Positions 25,016-34,824 of a stretch of 64,000 bases of DNA are shown in pieces (positions within the stretch are counted from its first letter, which is position 1; each line of letters opens with the position of its first letter). The position numbers were made by a program, and so were the translations under genes. The notes beneath the pieces are model-generated. The model had not been told where the DNA came from, searched no databases, and saw nothing but the letters and a program-made list of their open reading frames with translations. Origin of the DNA: Treponema sp. (GTDB taxonomy: Bacteria; Spirochaetota; Spirochaetia; Treponematales; Breznakiellaceae); assembly GCA_009782555.1 (NCBI GenBank), contig WRIV01000009.1, forward strand, positions 47,442 to 111,441, written 5' to 3'.

Positions 25016-26735
25016 ATCCCCGGTGACTGAGCCTGATGGGCGGCCTGTCGGACTGCCACTAAGGCGGGCCGCACGGCGGGGTTACACGGTTATCTATAAA
25101 AACAGGACTCTGCTTTCCACAGTTGATCCCATAACCAAGGCTGAACGGACCGCCGCCGCTGTGCCGCTGCTGGACAGGACCTTGTACTTCTGCCCTTCCC
25201 CCCTTCTCGGTTACGGCCTGGATACCCTGCTCTCCCTTATCAGTGCCGGTTCCGCCGTTCTTTGCCTTGAAACCGATGAAAAACTTTTTGACCTTTCTCA
25301 ATCTTCAATTGACCAGTCTATTTTTAATGATCCCCGTATTGTTCTTAGCAGCATCAAAGACGGAACGGAGCTATGCCGTTTTGTCCGAAAAACCTGGGGA
25401 CCCCGGGTTTTCCGGCGGCTGGAAACGATAAGACTTTCCGGCGGCTGGCAGCTTGATCCCGGTTATGACACAATGGCGGAATTGCTGCGCGGGGACATCG
25501 CCGTTGACTGGGGCAATGCCATGACTCTCATCAAACTGGGCCGGTGTTTTATCCGGAATGTTCTGCGAAATCTAGTTATGGCAGACCAGTTTATAACGGA
25601 TATGTCTTTCGGTTCAAAGCCCGTACTGGTATTGGGGGCCGGACCTTCCCTGGATCCCTTTTTGGATAATTTACAAAAAACGGATCTTTTTCAAAACAAG
25701 ACAGAACGGCCCTTTGTTCTTGTTTGCGTAGACAGCTGCCTCGCTCCGCTAAAGGAACGGAGCATCGTTCCGGATCTAGCGGTGATTCTGGAAAGCCAGT
25801 ACTGGAACCTCCGCGATTTTACCGGTTCCCGAAATGCGGGGATCCCGGCGGCGGTGGATCTTTCTGCCTACCCCGCTACGGTAAATATTCTGGGAGGGCC
25901 GGTGTTTTTCTTTTTTACTCCCTGGACCCCGCTACAGTTTTTTAGACGTATTAAAGAGTCGGGGCTTTTGCCCCCCGTTCTTCTCCCCTTGGGTTCGGTG
26001 GGCCTATGTGCGGTGGAACTGGCCCGGCGCCTCAGCTCTGGACCGGTGATATGCACAGGGATTGATTTTTCTTTTTCCCTTGACTGCCTCCATGCCCGAT
26101 CCAGTCCGGCCCGTCTTTCTTCTCTCCTGGCACAGAACCGGTTTACAAGTCCCTTTAATACCGAAGCGGTTTTCCGGGCCGGGGTGTTCAACACCTTTTC
26201 CAAATCAAAAAATCCCGTTAAAAGCGATCCGGCCATGCAGACCTACCGCAATCTTTTTGAACAGGAATTTTCAGGCGGACGGATAATGGACATCGCCGGG
26301 AGCGGCCTTTCCCTGGGGCTGGAAACCCTGACCACAGAAGATGCCGCAGTCTTGCTGGCAGGAAACACCGGCAGACAACAGAAACCAGTACAAACAACAA
26401 CAGAAAATAATAACAATGAACTGCATGATTCAGGCGGCGGCCCTGATTCGCGCAACGGGCGCCTTCTTAATTTCATACAGAAAGAGAAAACTGCCCTGGA
26501 AGAGCTGCGGGCCATGCTGACCGGTTCTCGTGAATATTCCGCCGGACCGCAGGGTATACCGGAAAAAGCATTGGATGAGGCGGACTATCTGTGGGCTCAT
26601 TTTCCTGACTGTGCAGGAGCGGAGGGCCGGAGACCCCCCGCATCGGATCTAGGTTTTTTAAAGAGGGTCCGTGCGGAAATTGATCCTTTTATCAAACTTT
26701 GGGAACTTTTGGAAAAAGAAAATAAGCGGAAATGA
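25005..26735 (+). CDS. DUF115 / Maf-like protein (MptE-like fold)
   Basis: A 576-residue protein with the central VLVLGAGPSLDPFLDNL motif and PDLAVILESQYWNLRDF, and a later ICTGIDFSF segment. These mark the DUF115 family, which includes flagellin-modifying Maf proteins and MptE-like enzymes. A role in glycosylating flagellar proteins would suit a spirochaete but is inference; no flagellin gene is nearby. The start ATG 25005 overlaps the previous stop by 11 nt without a good Shine-Dalgarno, so translation is probably coupled. The C-terminal 200 residues are low in recognisable motifs. Confidence 0.75.
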   Translation: MNGESPVTEPDGRPVGLPLRRAARRGYTVIYKNRTLLSTVDPITKAERTAAAVPLLDRTLYFCPSPLLGYGLDTLLSLISAGSAVLCLETDEKLFDLSQSSIDQSIFNDPRIVLSSIKDGTELCRFVRKTWGPRVFRRLETIRLSGGWQLDPGYDTMAELLRGDIAVDWGNAMTLIKLGRCFIRNVLRNLVMADQFITDMSFGSKPVLVLGAGPSLDPFLDNLQKTDLFQNKTERPFVLVCVDSCLAPLKERSIVPDLAVILESQYWNLRDFTGSRNAGIPAAVDLSAYPATVNILGGPVFFFFTPWTPLQFFRRIKESGLLPPVLLPLGSVGLCAVELARRLSSGPVICTGIDFSFSLDCLHARSSPARLSSLLAQNRFTSPFNTEAVFRAGVFNTFSKSKNPVKSDPAMQTYRNLFEQEFSGGRIMDIAGSGLSLGLETLTTEDAAVLLAGNTGRQQKPVQTTTENNNNELHDSGGGPDSRNGRLLNFIQKEKTALEELRAMLTGSREYSAGPQGIPEKALDEADYLWAHFPDCAGAEGRRPPASDLGFLKRVRAEIDPFIKLWELLEKENKRK

Positions 26736-26737
26736 AC

Positions 26738-27820
26738 TTAATTCCTCGGACTTTGATGTATCCCAGTTCCGGCAATCATAAATTTGTTTAGTCCCAATGG
26801 AACTATCCGGCCCAAAACTTCCAAAGGCTCCACGGTATTGATCTCCGCAGGAAAATCCAATTCCACAGTGACGGCTCCTTCCATAATGGTCCGGGTATCG
26901 TAGCCTACGAGAAGTTCAAAACTGACCCTGTCGGGATCGATCCTGAGATTGGCCGCGCTGCCACGCCAGAGAACATGACAGTCCCGGTACAGCGGAGGAT
27001 CGGCGGCAACTTCGGCGTATGTGAAATGATCTTTTAAAGTATCAAAGCCCGGCGTCTGCATATACCCCCGTAAAAGCCGCGCCTTATTTTTCACCGCCGA
27101 AGAAGCGTTGGATTCCAGGATGCGGTTCAGTTCCCGTTTGGCTCCTTCATCATGATATTTGTTAAAGAGATCCCGGGCCTTTTCGTACAGGGAAAGAACC
27201 TGTTCTCCGGTATAGATATACCGGTATACTCCTCCGGTCTCCACCGGGTTATCTCGTTCAGCTTTTTCCAGAACGCTCGTTTCCAGTCCTCCCCGCCGTG
27301 AAACCGGAACACTCTTTATGCCGGCAATAATCCCCGCAGCGGCGGCAATTATCAGGATCCCAATAATAATGGGAAGGGGCTTTACGGAAACAGCCGTTTG
27401 GGGAAGGGGAGGATAGAGGGATTCAAGTTTACCCTGGGTAAGCCAGGCATTCAATTCGTCGGTGCCGCCGTATTTTTGGATTACCCTAAGGGCCTGCTTT
27501 ACCGTTTTATTATTTGGATCAAGGTCCTGCACATCCAGATAAATATCCAGAGCCCGGTCCGTATCTCCCCGCCGTAAAAAAAGAGCCGCCAAACCAAGCA
27601 GGGTGGGAGGCTCCTGGAACTTGATGTTTTTTGCCTTGTTCAAATAGGTAAAAGCACCGCCAAAGTCCCCCGCATGAAGACAGATTTGGCCTAAAATATG
27701 GTAATAGTTGTATGAATCCTGGTACCTGAATATTTCCGTTTCCAGCAGCTTGATCGATTCATCATATTTTTCTTTTTTAGCAAGATGGATCGCTTTTTTT
27801 AGGATGGGATCATGTACCAT
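26738..27820 (-). CDS. Membrane-anchored TPR protein
   Basis: A 360-residue protein. Residues 1-130 contain about three TPR-like helical pairs (KKEKYDESIKLLETEI, YYHILGQICLHAGDFGGAFTYLNKA, ALFLRRGDTDRALDIYLDVQDLDPNN). Then comes a membrane helix at about 148-168 (PLPIIIGILIIAAAAGIIAGI) and an external C-terminal half of unknown fold. Such an arrangement puts the TPRs in the cytoplasm. It is the third gene of a three-gene minus operon and lies 4 nt after the second. Its task is unknown; scaffolding is the usual role of TPRs. Confidence 0.8.
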   Translation of the reverse strand: MVHDPILKKAIHLAKKEKYDESIKLLETEIFRYQDSYNYYHILGQICLHAGDFGGAFTYLNKAKNIKFQEPPTLLGLAALFLRRGDTDRALDIYLDVQDLDPNNKTVKQALRVIQKYGGTDELNAWLTQGKLESLYPPLPQTAVSVKPLPIIIGILIIAAAAGIIAGIKSVPVSRRGGLETSVLEKAERDNPVETGGVYRYIYTGEQVLSLYEKARDLFNKYHDEGAKRELNRILESNASSAVKNKARLLRGYMQTPGFDTLKDHFTYAEVAADPPLYRDCHVLWRGSAANLRIDPDRVSFELLVGYDTRTIMEGAVTVELDFPAEINTVEPLEVLGRIVPLGLNKFMIAGTGIHQSPRN

Positions 27821-27824
27821 GTAT

Positions 27825-28850
27825 TTACGGAATACTGTACTTTGATCTAATTCTGGAAAGCAAGATCTCTATGGAACTCAATTCATTATCGCCGACAACA
27901 GCTTCGGAAGAAATATAATCATCCAGCTTAGCCGCAAGTTCCTTCAGAGCCGCCAAATCAGCCCTAAGGGAATCGTCAAGGCCGTCGTCCATTGTTACGA
28001 TTTCCGGGATTATCTCAAGGATTGATTCAGGAATTTTCTCCGGCCCGCTCTGTCTAAAACCGCTTGCGTCTTCGCTGGACAAGAGAAAACTTACGGTTCG
28101 GGAACTGCCCCGGGGAATCGGCGCCGGTTCATAATAATAGGCGACCGCCGAATCATCTATAGAATAGGGGAGCAGGTTGAAATTCCTTCCCGCCACATAG
28201 GGAATTTTCCAGGGAGCGTCGTTCAATCGTTTCCAGTTGGCGAAGTGAATGAAATCGGGCCGGACAAGATTGTCTACGCTGCCCATCAAGGCAAGCTGGC
28301 TGTTTCCAGAAACCCAATAACGATCCATGGAAGAACTATTGATGATCGTTTCGCCGCTTATCTCCCTTTCGTCGGTAATAAAGTGGGAATCGTTTTTTTC
28401 TCCCAGGGTGGTATCAATGAGGAAACGAATTCCCGCTTCCACGGGCTGCTCGCCTCTGTTGAAAACAGTTATGGTTATTTCTATCCCATTGGTCAGGGAA
28501 GAAGAACCGGTTTTGACAAAAGAAAATTCCTGGGTAACTGTCAAAAAGGCGGATTCAAAAATAAGGACAGGATTGGCTGGGGTACCTCCAATTCTGGTCC
28601 TAAAAGCGGAACTTTCCCCCATTTTGTAACTGCGGTTGTTAATCATAAGGGAAAGAAAACTTGTCCGGGGATCCTTATCCATAAAAAAGGGAAGGTATTC
28701 TTCGCGGGCCATGTCGGCCATATAGTACAGGGAAAACCGTCCGGTACTTTCGTGTAATACCAGACGGATCCGGCCATCTACATATTCGGCGGCGGCGGCG
28801 GAATGGATAAAGGAGAAACAAAAAAGCAAAAGTAATAAGAGTTTTTTCAT
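27825..28850 (-). CDS. Secreted protein of unknown function
   Basis: A 341-residue protein with a clear Sec signal peptide (MKKLLLLLLFCFSFIHSAAA, cleavage near residue 20). The mature part is mainly beta-strand in pattern, ending in a helical region (DSLRADLAALKELAAKLDDYI). No family motif was recognised. It overlaps the upstream TPR gene by 4 nt (ATGA) and is followed by another TPR gene after 4 nt, so the three products probably act together at the inner membrane or in the periplasm. Confidence 0.8.
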   Translation of the reverse strand: MKKLLLLLLFCFSFIHSAAAAEYVDGRIRLVLHESTGRFSLYYMADMAREEYLPFFMDKDPRTSFLSLMINNRSYKMGESSAFRTRIGGTPANPVLIFESAFLTVTQEFSFVKTGSSSLTNGIEITITVFNRGEQPVEAGIRFLIDTTLGEKNDSHFITDEREISGETIINSSSMDRYWVSGNSQLALMGSVDNLVRPDFIHFANWKRLNDAPWKIPYVAGRNFNLLPYSIDDSAVAYYYEPAPIPRGSSRTVSFLLSSEDASGFRQSGPEKIPESILEIIPEIVTMDDGLDDSLRADLAALKELAAKLDDYISSEAVVGDNELSSIEILLSRIRSKYSIP

Positions 28851-30052
28851 CGTTCTTCCTCGCTAACTTCTTCGTCAACTTCCTCAATTCCTTCTTCTTC
28901 GATTGCCGCTTCGTAAATTTCCCCGTTTATTTCTTCATTAACCTCTTCATTAACCTCTTCATTAACCTCTTCATTAACCTCTTCGATAACCTCTTCGATA
29001 ACCTCTTCGATAAATTCATCGTTAGTTTCATCGCTTGCTTCTTCATACGATGAATCGAAAATCCCTTCGTTTCCTTCATCATTTGCTTCAATAACAAAAC
29101 TCCCGTTAACTTCTTCGTTTGCTCTTTCGCTAAGTTTTTGATTTAGAATGCCGCTTAGCTCATCGATTTCGGCCCTTAATTTCAGGAGCCTCAGGAACCG
29201 TTCCGTATCGCTTCGGGTCCGTTCATCCTCTCTTTCGCTCAGCCCTGTCATCACCGCATTTGCTTCGGCCAGGCTTGCTTCCAGGGCGGCAATGCGCCGT
29301 TCCGCCGCTGCCAGCTGGCTCCGGTAAGCATCTGCCGCAGCGGCATCCACCGATCCTGTTTCTGCAAGCAATTCACTAATCCGCTGCTGATATACGGTAA
29401 TTGCCTGGTCGTAATTTTTTTCCCGTTCCTGATATTCTTCTATGGATTTTAGGGATTCTTCGTGGCTCCATTTTAGGATTGTCAACAGTTCTTCTTCTAC
29501 TCTTTTTTGGGTGATCAAATGTATCCGGTAAGAAGACGCTTCGTATTTTACGCTATAGGGGTATTTATCCATCACCAGGGAAAAGGCTTCTGCCGCGTCG
29601 TCAAACCGCCCCAGAGCAAAGAGGGATTCTCCCATCCAGTAGTACGAAGCGGGCTTACGGGGATCGTCATCGGCTAATTTATCTGCATAGCTTCCCCAGG
29701 CAGAAAGGGCTTCTTCATAACGGCCAATATAATATAGACACCGTGCCCGATGATAGGGAATTTCGGTTTTCCATTCGCTGGAACTGGTTTTTTCCAGCTC
29801 GTTCAGCGTCGAAATGGCTCCGTGATAGTTTCCCGATGAAAGTTCCGCCAGAGAAAGCCAGTACAGGGCTTCCGGGAAAGGGCCGGCAAGCTGCAAAATC
29901 GTTACAGCTTCAGCAAATTTTCCTTCACTGTAAAAACCAATCCCTGTTTTAAGGAGTTCTTCCGGAGAAGTGGGGCGGTTCTGAGCAGAAGCCAGACAAA
30001 ACCCGGCAGCAAGCAACGGGAGGAAAAAAACAAGCCTTTTTGGCATCATCAT
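28847..30052 (-). CDS. Periplasmic TPR protein with acidic repeat tail
   Basis: A 401-residue protein with a signal peptide (MMMPKRLVFFLPLLAAGFCLASA, cut near residue 23) and about five TPR units up to residue 190. A coiled-coil stretch follows (about 195-310, including AAAERRIAALEASLAEANAV). The tail consists of tetrapeptides of the type NEEV and IEEV encoded by a 12-bp tandem repeat. The architecture recalls YbgF/BamD-like envelope scaffolds, but that is only a resemblance. It is the first gene of the operon, with its own promoter at 30097-30125 and a GGAG site. Confidence 0.8.
   Translation of the reverse strand: MMMPKRLVFFLPLLAAGFCLASAQNRPTSPEELLKTGIGFYSEGKFAEAVTILQLAGPFPEALYWLSLAELSSGNYHGAISTLNELEKTSSSEWKTEIPYHRARCLYYIGRYEEALSAWGSYADKLADDDPRKPASYYWMGESLFALGRFDDAAEAFSLVMDKYPYSVKYEASSYRIHLITQKRVEEELLTILKWSHEESLKSIEEYQEREKNYDQAITVYQQRISELLAETGSVDAAAADAYRSQLAAAERRIAALEASLAEANAVMTGLSEREDERTRSDTERFLRLLKLRAEIDELSGILNQKLSERANEEVNGSFVIEANDEGNEGIFDSSYEEASDETNDEFIEEVIEEVIEEVNEEVNEEVNEEVNEEINGEIYEAAIEEEGIEEVDEEVSEEER
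28934..29005 (-). repeat. 12-bp tandem repeat, six copies
   Basis: Four copies of TTCATTAACCTC followed by two of TTCGATAACCTC on the plus strand, with a decayed copy after them. The unit is a multiple of three, so gain or loss of copies would change the length of the acidic protein tail without a frameshift. Confidence 0.9.
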
Positions 30053-30096
30053 GGGTCTCCGTTACGATTATCGGCATTTTTGGGCTGTTTCTATAG

Positions 30097-30125
30097 AGCA
30101 TATATTTTTGGGCTTTTCTTGTAAA
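30097..30125 (-). promoter_or_regulatory. Promoter of the TPR operon
   Basis: Minus-strand TTTACA (30125-30120), 17 bp, TATGCT (30102-30097), giving a leader of about 38 nt to ATG 30052. Confidence 0.5.
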
Positions 30126-30188
30126 TAAGGGGAGAGGGATTTTTTTCCCTGTCCCCCGGCTAAAACTGCTCCACGGATACCTCCGCCA

Positions 30189-30218
30189 TATATCAGTCTA
30201 TATCAGTCTATATCAGAT
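30189..30218. repeat. Three tandem 10-bp repeats upstream of lhr
   Basis: TATATCAGTC twice and TATATCAGAT once, in phase with the DNA helix, directly upstream of the lhr -10 region. They could be a repeated operator or an A-tract-like bend replacing a weak -35. Confidence 0.6.
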
Positions 30219-30232
30219 CAATGAACTTAAGC

Positions 30233-30243
30233 TATGATATAGT
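30233..30243 (+). promoter_or_regulatory. -10 region for lhr, leaderless arrangement
   Basis: Overlapping TATGAT (30233-30238) and extended TGATATAGT (30235-30243) lie 4-9 nt before ATG 30248. No Shine-Dalgarno and no clear -35 were found. Confidence 0.35.
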
Positions 30244-30247
30244 AGCT

Positions 30248-33200
30248 ATGCCCCTTCCCTTCCACCCTTTGGTGGCCTCGTGGTTTACCGAAAGCTACGG
30301 CAACCCCACCGTGGTACAGGAAAAAGCCTGGCCCCTTATTGCCGATGGAAAGGACGTTCTGGCCATTGCTCCCACGGGCAGCGGCAAAACCCTGACGGCT
30401 TTTCTGGCGGCCCTTTCCTGGTTTGCCGGCGGCGGCTGGGATCCGGAACAACTCACCGTTCTTTATGTTTCCCCCCTCAAGGCTTTAAACGAAGATATCC
30501 GAAGAAATCTTGTGGAACCCATCGAGGCCCTCAAGGACCGGGCCGCGGCGGAAAATGATCCGGCCAGTCCGGTTTTCCGTATCCGGGTAGAAACCCGTTC
30601 CGGAGATACTCCGCCGGCTCAACGGCGGCGCTTTCTTATCCATCCTCCTTCCATATTGGCGGTAACGCCGGAAAGTCTCGCCATCCTGCTCCTAAATCCC
30701 CGGGGCCGGAAAATCCTGTCCCAGGTCAGGTATCTTGTGATCGACGAAATTCACGCCGTCATGGGAACCAAGCGGGGAGCCTTTCTTTCCTGCCAAATTG
30801 ACCGGCTCCTTAAAATCACCGGAAAACATGGCGGACACTTTCAGCGCATAGCTCTGTCTGCCACGGTCAATCCGCCGGAGATGGCAGCGGAATTTGCCGG
30901 GGGCCTTAACAAACTCCTTATCGTTGCCCCCCCCGCAGAAAAGAAGATACGGTTTTCGGTGGAATTTCCTTCCGGCATGGAAAATCCCAATAATGAAAAA
31001 CTCGCAGGGGATCGTTACGGCCCCCGCTATGCGGTGCTGGTAAATCATATTCTGGAGCGAATCCGTGTCCTCCGCCGGAACGAAGATTGCCGCAGGACCA
31101 TGCTGGTGTTTACCGGATCCCGGCGCAGAGCGGAACGGATCGCCTACCTGCTTAATGAAACCGCCGGTGAACGATTGGCCCTGTGCCACCACGGTTCCCT
31201 TTCCAGGGAAGTCCGCTTGGAGGTGGAGCAATGCCTTGTCCGGGGATTGATTCCCTGCGTGGTAGCCACTTCTTCCCTGGAGCTTGGAATTGATATTGGA
31301 GAAGTGGAGGAAGTTATCCTCGCCGGCACTCCTTCTTCCTGCGCCCAAACGCTTCAGCGCATAGGCCGGTCCGGCCACGGCGCAGGCGAAGAGAGCCGGG
31401 GAATTCTTATTCCCTTCCACGGTATGGACCTCCTTATGGGGGCGGTGATGGCAGGATCCGTGGCGGACCGAGAAATCGAAAAAAAACACCCCGTAAAAAA
31501 TCCCCTGGACATTCTCTCCCAAATGATCCTTGCCCTTTGCGCGGAACAGCCCCAGACCGGCGAAGAACTCTATGGGATAATCCGCAGTTTTTCCGTTTTT
31601 TCCGGCCTGGCCCGCACTTCCTTTAATCAGGTGATTGCCATGCTTACCGGCAAGTACTTTCCTTCGGTGCAAGAGGCCGGCGAAAGAGCGGAGAACACCG
31701 GAACCAAAAACGCCGGCCTGCGGCTGCGGGATCTACGGTCCCGACTGTACCAGGACATTGACGGGAAACTCCATGCAGCGGAAGGAACTCTAGGACTTCT
31801 CTATTCATCCGGCGGAGCCATACCTAGCCGGGGGCTCTATTCCCTGCGCCTGCCGGACGGCACCAAGATCGGCGAACTGGACGAAGAATTTGTTTTTGAA
31901 CGAAGAAACGGGGACAGTTTTGACTTTGGCGCCCGATCATGGAAGATACTGGAGATCGGCAATGAGGCGGTGATAGTCAATTCCCAAAATGAAGCTGCGG
32001 ATTTTCAGCCCTTCTGGAAGGCGGACTCGGTTTTCCGCAGCGCCGAATTATGCCTGCGGACTCTGGATTTTTTCAGCGCCCATAATGCCGGAACGGTTTT
32101 CCCGAACCGGGATTTACTCGGCACAGAAGCCGCACAAACTCTGGAGCATTTTCTTTTTCAGCAGCGGGAATCCCAGGGAGGTATTCCCCTGCCGGATCAT
32201 AAAAACATCCCAGTAGAAATAATCAACGATCCGGCCCTGCGCCCTGATGCGTACCAGATCGTATTCCATAGCTTCCGGGGCGGGGCGCTGAACTACCCCC
32301 TTTCCATGGCCCTTTCTTCGATCATCGAAGAAAAAACAGGGATGCGCTGCGAAGCTATACCCGACGATAATGCAGTCCTGCTCCAGCTTCCCCGCCTTGC
32401 GGCGGAAACATATTCAGGGCGGCCTGATCCCATAACTCTTATCAAGGACTGTATCGCTTCCCTTGGATCCGCCGGAGAAAGACAATTCAGAAAACGCCTG
32501 GAAGCATCGGGGATTTTCGGCGCAGCGTTCCGGGAAGCGGCGGAACGGTCTATGATACTCCCCCGCGGCAGTTTCGGCAGACGTATTCCCCTGTGGGTAA
32601 TGCGTCTGCGGGCAAAGCGGCTCTACGACCGGGTTGCTTCCTTTGGCGATTTTCCGGCAATCACCGAAGCGTGGAGAACCTGCCTGGTTGATCATTTTGA
32701 TATGGAAGGTTTCCGGACACTGCTGGAAGAAATCTCCCATGGCACGGTAAAACTGCATTTTTTCCAAAACGCCGGAGCTTCGCCTTTTGCCCGGAATCTT
32801 TCGTGGAAAGAAACCAATAATTTTATGTACGAGTATGATGAACGAAAGGATCTGTCCGGCATGGCGGGAGGCGGAGTTTCCGATAGGGCCATCGCTGATG
32901 CATTAAGCGATCCTTCCCTTCGCCCGGTAATCAAAAACAGTACTGTTGATTCTTTTTGCGCCCGGCAGAGAAGGGAGCTTCCCGGCTATGCTCCGGAAAA
33001 TGTACAATGCCTTTCTCAATGGGTCAAGGATCGTATTGCCATTCCATCGGAGGAATGGAAAACCCTTGTTACGGCGCTTCCCCCGTTTTTGCAGGAACAG
33101 CTTGCCTCTGATCCTTCCCTGGGCGGCCGGATCCGTACTCTCACCTTTCCCGGAGCGGCGCTGTCCGTGGTAATTCACACCGAAGATGCTGTCTCCGCCG

Positions 33201-34783
33201 AAGAGGGCCTCCTCGATCGGTTGGGGGAATGGCTTAGGTTTGAAGGGCCCATTCTTCCCGAAAAAATAACATCGATCTTCGGTTGTTCCGCTGCGGAAGC
33301 GGAAGGCGTCTTGAATGTTCTGGTAGAAACGGGAGAAATAGTTGGCAAAGTCAGCGTGGAGGGAATCGGAGAAAACGGTTATTGCGATGCGGAAAACTAT
33401 GAACTCCTCCTCCGGCTGACTCGCAAAAGAACCCGGCCTCAGATCAAAGAACGACCCGCCTCGCTCCTTGTCCCTTTTATCGCCCTTCGTCAGGGACTCT
33501 TTGGAAATGCAGAGTTAATTAATCCCGCAGGCGATCCGGTATTAAGCCCAATACATTCCTTGTCCTGTTACCCCGCTCCGGTACGACTTTGGGAAACTGA
33601 AATTTTTCCCGCCCGAGATCCTCAGTACGGCCCGGAAAAACTGGACTCCGTTTTAAATGAAGGCCGATTTATCTGGTTCGGCGCGGGCAGAGAGCGAACC
33701 GCCTTCGCTGCCTCCGAAGAATTGGAATTGGCAGACTTCTCTTTGAGCAGTGAATTATCCTCTGATCTCATCTCCCTAATCTCCGAAACATGTACCGTTT
33801 ACCGGAATTTCTGGGAACTAAAGGAAACTCTGGAAAACCGCTGGAAAAAAAACCTGTCCAACGCCGAAATTACCGGGGCCCTCTGGGAAGCGGTCTGGCA
33901 GGGCAGGCTTTCTTCCGATACATGGGAAACGATCCGCCGTGGAATTAGCCATAGCTTTTATCCGGAAAAAAACACCGAAATCTCCCCGGCAGCGTCTGCC
34001 GCTTTCTCAAAGCTGCCGGGTATTGTTCCCCCATACCAGAGGACGCATAAGCACTCCCTGGTACGCCTACCCCCGGCGCTTCGGGATCGATGGCGGGAGG
34101 GGGCGCCGGTTCCGGGCCGTATGTTTTCCCTGGAGGGGGATGTTTCCGCCGATAATTCCATATCCGAATTGTCTGCCCTGGAAAGGGAAACCTGGAACTG
34201 CGCCCGGGTCAGACTCCTCTGCCGCCGCTGGGGTATACTCTGCCGGCCCCTTCTGGAAATAGAAACCCTTTTTTCCTGGTCAGAGCTTCTCCCCGCCATG
34301 CGGCGCATGGAATTATCGGGAGAACTGGTGACGGGCCGCTTTTTTGAAGGGATCCCTTCCCTGCAGTTCGCCTCACCCGCTATCGCCGAAGAACTGGAAG
34401 CTGCGGAAGCTGCGGCCGGAAACGCCCCCGTTTATTGGGTGAATGCCGCCGATCCCGCCAGTCCCGCGGGCTGGAATATCGAAGGCCTTGATTCCCGCCT
34501 TCCCGCCAGGACACCTTCGTCCCGGCTTTGTTTCCGGGGAAAGGATTTGGCGGCTCTTTCCGGCAAAAGCGGCAAAGAGCTGGAATTATTCATTGAACCG
34601 AACGATCCGGATATCAAGGGGATTCTGGCCTTCTTTTCCCTGCCTCGAACCAGGATCTGTCATCCGGTTAAAAAAATTTCCCTGGAAGCCATCAACGGGA
34701 AACCCGCCGCAGAAAGTCCCTATGCGGCATGTTTAACGGAAATGGGTTTTATCGGCGACCGGGGAAAATTGCTCCTTTGGTAA
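30248..34783 (+). CDS. lhr: Large Lhr-type DEXH helicase
   Basis: A superfamily 2 DNA/RNA helicase of the Lhr family, linked to DNA repair. The 1511-residue product matches the length of full Lhr (E. coli about 1538). It has the Q-motif region then Walker A APTGSGKT near residue 50, DEIH in YLVIDEIHAVMG near 170, SATV, and motif V/VI in ATSSLELGIDIG and QRIGRSGHG near 370. A winged-helix and beta-barrel region and a long C-terminal Lhr-CTD with repeated winged-helix elements follow. ATG 30248 fits the promoter; an in-frame ATG at 30221 lies within the -10 region. It is monocistronic in appearance, followed by the pncA promoter. Confidence 0.93.
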   Translation: MPLPFHPLVASWFTESYGNPTVVQEKAWPLIADGKDVLAIAPTGSGKTLTAFLAALSWFAGGGWDPEQLTVLYVSPLKALNEDIRRNLVEPIEALKDRAAAENDPASPVFRIRVETRSGDTPPAQRRRFLIHPPSILAVTPESLAILLLNPRGRKILSQVRYLVIDEIHAVMGTKRGAFLSCQIDRLLKITGKHGGHFQRIALSATVNPPEMAAEFAGGLNKLLIVAPPAEKKIRFSVEFPSGMENPNNEKLAGDRYGPRYAVLVNHILERIRVLRRNEDCRRTMLVFTGSRRRAERIAYLLNETAGERLALCHHGSLSREVRLEVEQCLVRGLIPCVVATSSLELGIDIGEVEEVILAGTPSSCAQTLQRIGRSGHGAGEESRGILIPFHGMDLLMGAVMAGSVADREIEKKHPVKNPLDILSQMILALCAEQPQTGEELYGIIRSFSVFSGLARTSFNQVIAMLTGKYFPSVQEAGERAENTGTKNAGLRLRDLRSRLYQDIDGKLHAAEGTLGLLYSSGGAIPSRGLYSLRLPDGTKIGELDEEFVFERRNGDSFDFGARSWKILEIGNEAVIVNSQNEAADFQPFWKADSVFRSAELCLRTLDFFSAHNAGTVFPNRDLLGTEAAQTLEHFLFQQRESQGGIPLPDHKNIPVEIINDPALRPDAYQIVFHSFRGGALNYPLSMALSSIIEEKTGMRCEAIPDDNAVLLQLPRLAAETYSGRPDPITLIKDCIASLGSAGERQFRKRLEASGIFGAAFREAAERSMILPRGSFGRRIPLWVMRLRAKRLYDRVASFGDFPAITEAWRTCLVDHFDMEGFRTLLEEISHGTVKLHFFQNAGASPFARNLSWKETNNFMYEYDERKDLSGMAGGGVSDRAIADALSDPSLRPVIKNSTVDSFCARQRRELPGYAPENVQCLSQWVKDRIAIPSEEWKTLVTALPPFLQEQLASDPSLGGRIRTLTFPGAALSVVIHTEDAVSAEEGLLDRLGEWLRFEGPILPEKITSIFGCSAAEAEGVLNVLVETGEIVGKVSVEGIGENGYCDAENYELLLRLTRKRTRPQIKERPASLLVPFIALRQGLFGNAELINPAGDPVLSPIHSLSCYPAPVRLWETEIFPARDPQYGPEKLDSVLNEGRFIWFGAGRERTAFAASEELELADFSLSSELSSDLISLISETCTVYRNFWELKETLENRWKKNLSNAEITGALWEAVWQGRLSSDTWETIRRGISHSFYPEKNTEISPAASAAFSKLPGIVPPYQRTHKHSLVRLPPALRDRWREGAPVPGRMFSLEGDVSADNSISELSALERETWNCARVRLLCRRWGILCRPLLEIETLFSWSELLPAMRRMELSGELVTGRFFEGIPSLQFASPAIAEELEAAEAAAGNAPVYWVNAADPASPAGWNIEGLDSRLPARTPSSRLCFRGKDLAALSGKSGKELELFIEPNDPDIKGILAFFSLPRTRICHPVKKISLEAINGKPAAESPYAACLTEMGFIGDRGKLLLW

Positions 34784-34790
34784 TAATCCC

Positions 34791-34818
34791 TTGACACCCT
34801 GTTCTATCCCGTTACAAT
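34791..34818 (+). promoter_or_regulatory. Promoter of pncA-pncB, leaderless arrangement
   Basis: Consensus TTGACA (34791-34796), 16 bp, TACAAT (34813-34818). The ATG at 34825 follows after 6 nt, and AATAACAAC upstream of it holds no Shine-Dalgarno. Confidence 0.65.
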
Positions 34819-34824
34819 AACAAC

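Noticed and set aside
28934..29017. Short CRISPR-like array
   Set aside because: Units are contiguous 12-bp repeats without spacers and code in frame for an acidic protein tail.
30692..31672. Long minus-strand reading frame (326 codons) under lhr
   Set aside because: It lies opposite conserved helicase motifs and its product is rich in G, H, F and R without any domain; a shadow of the real gene.
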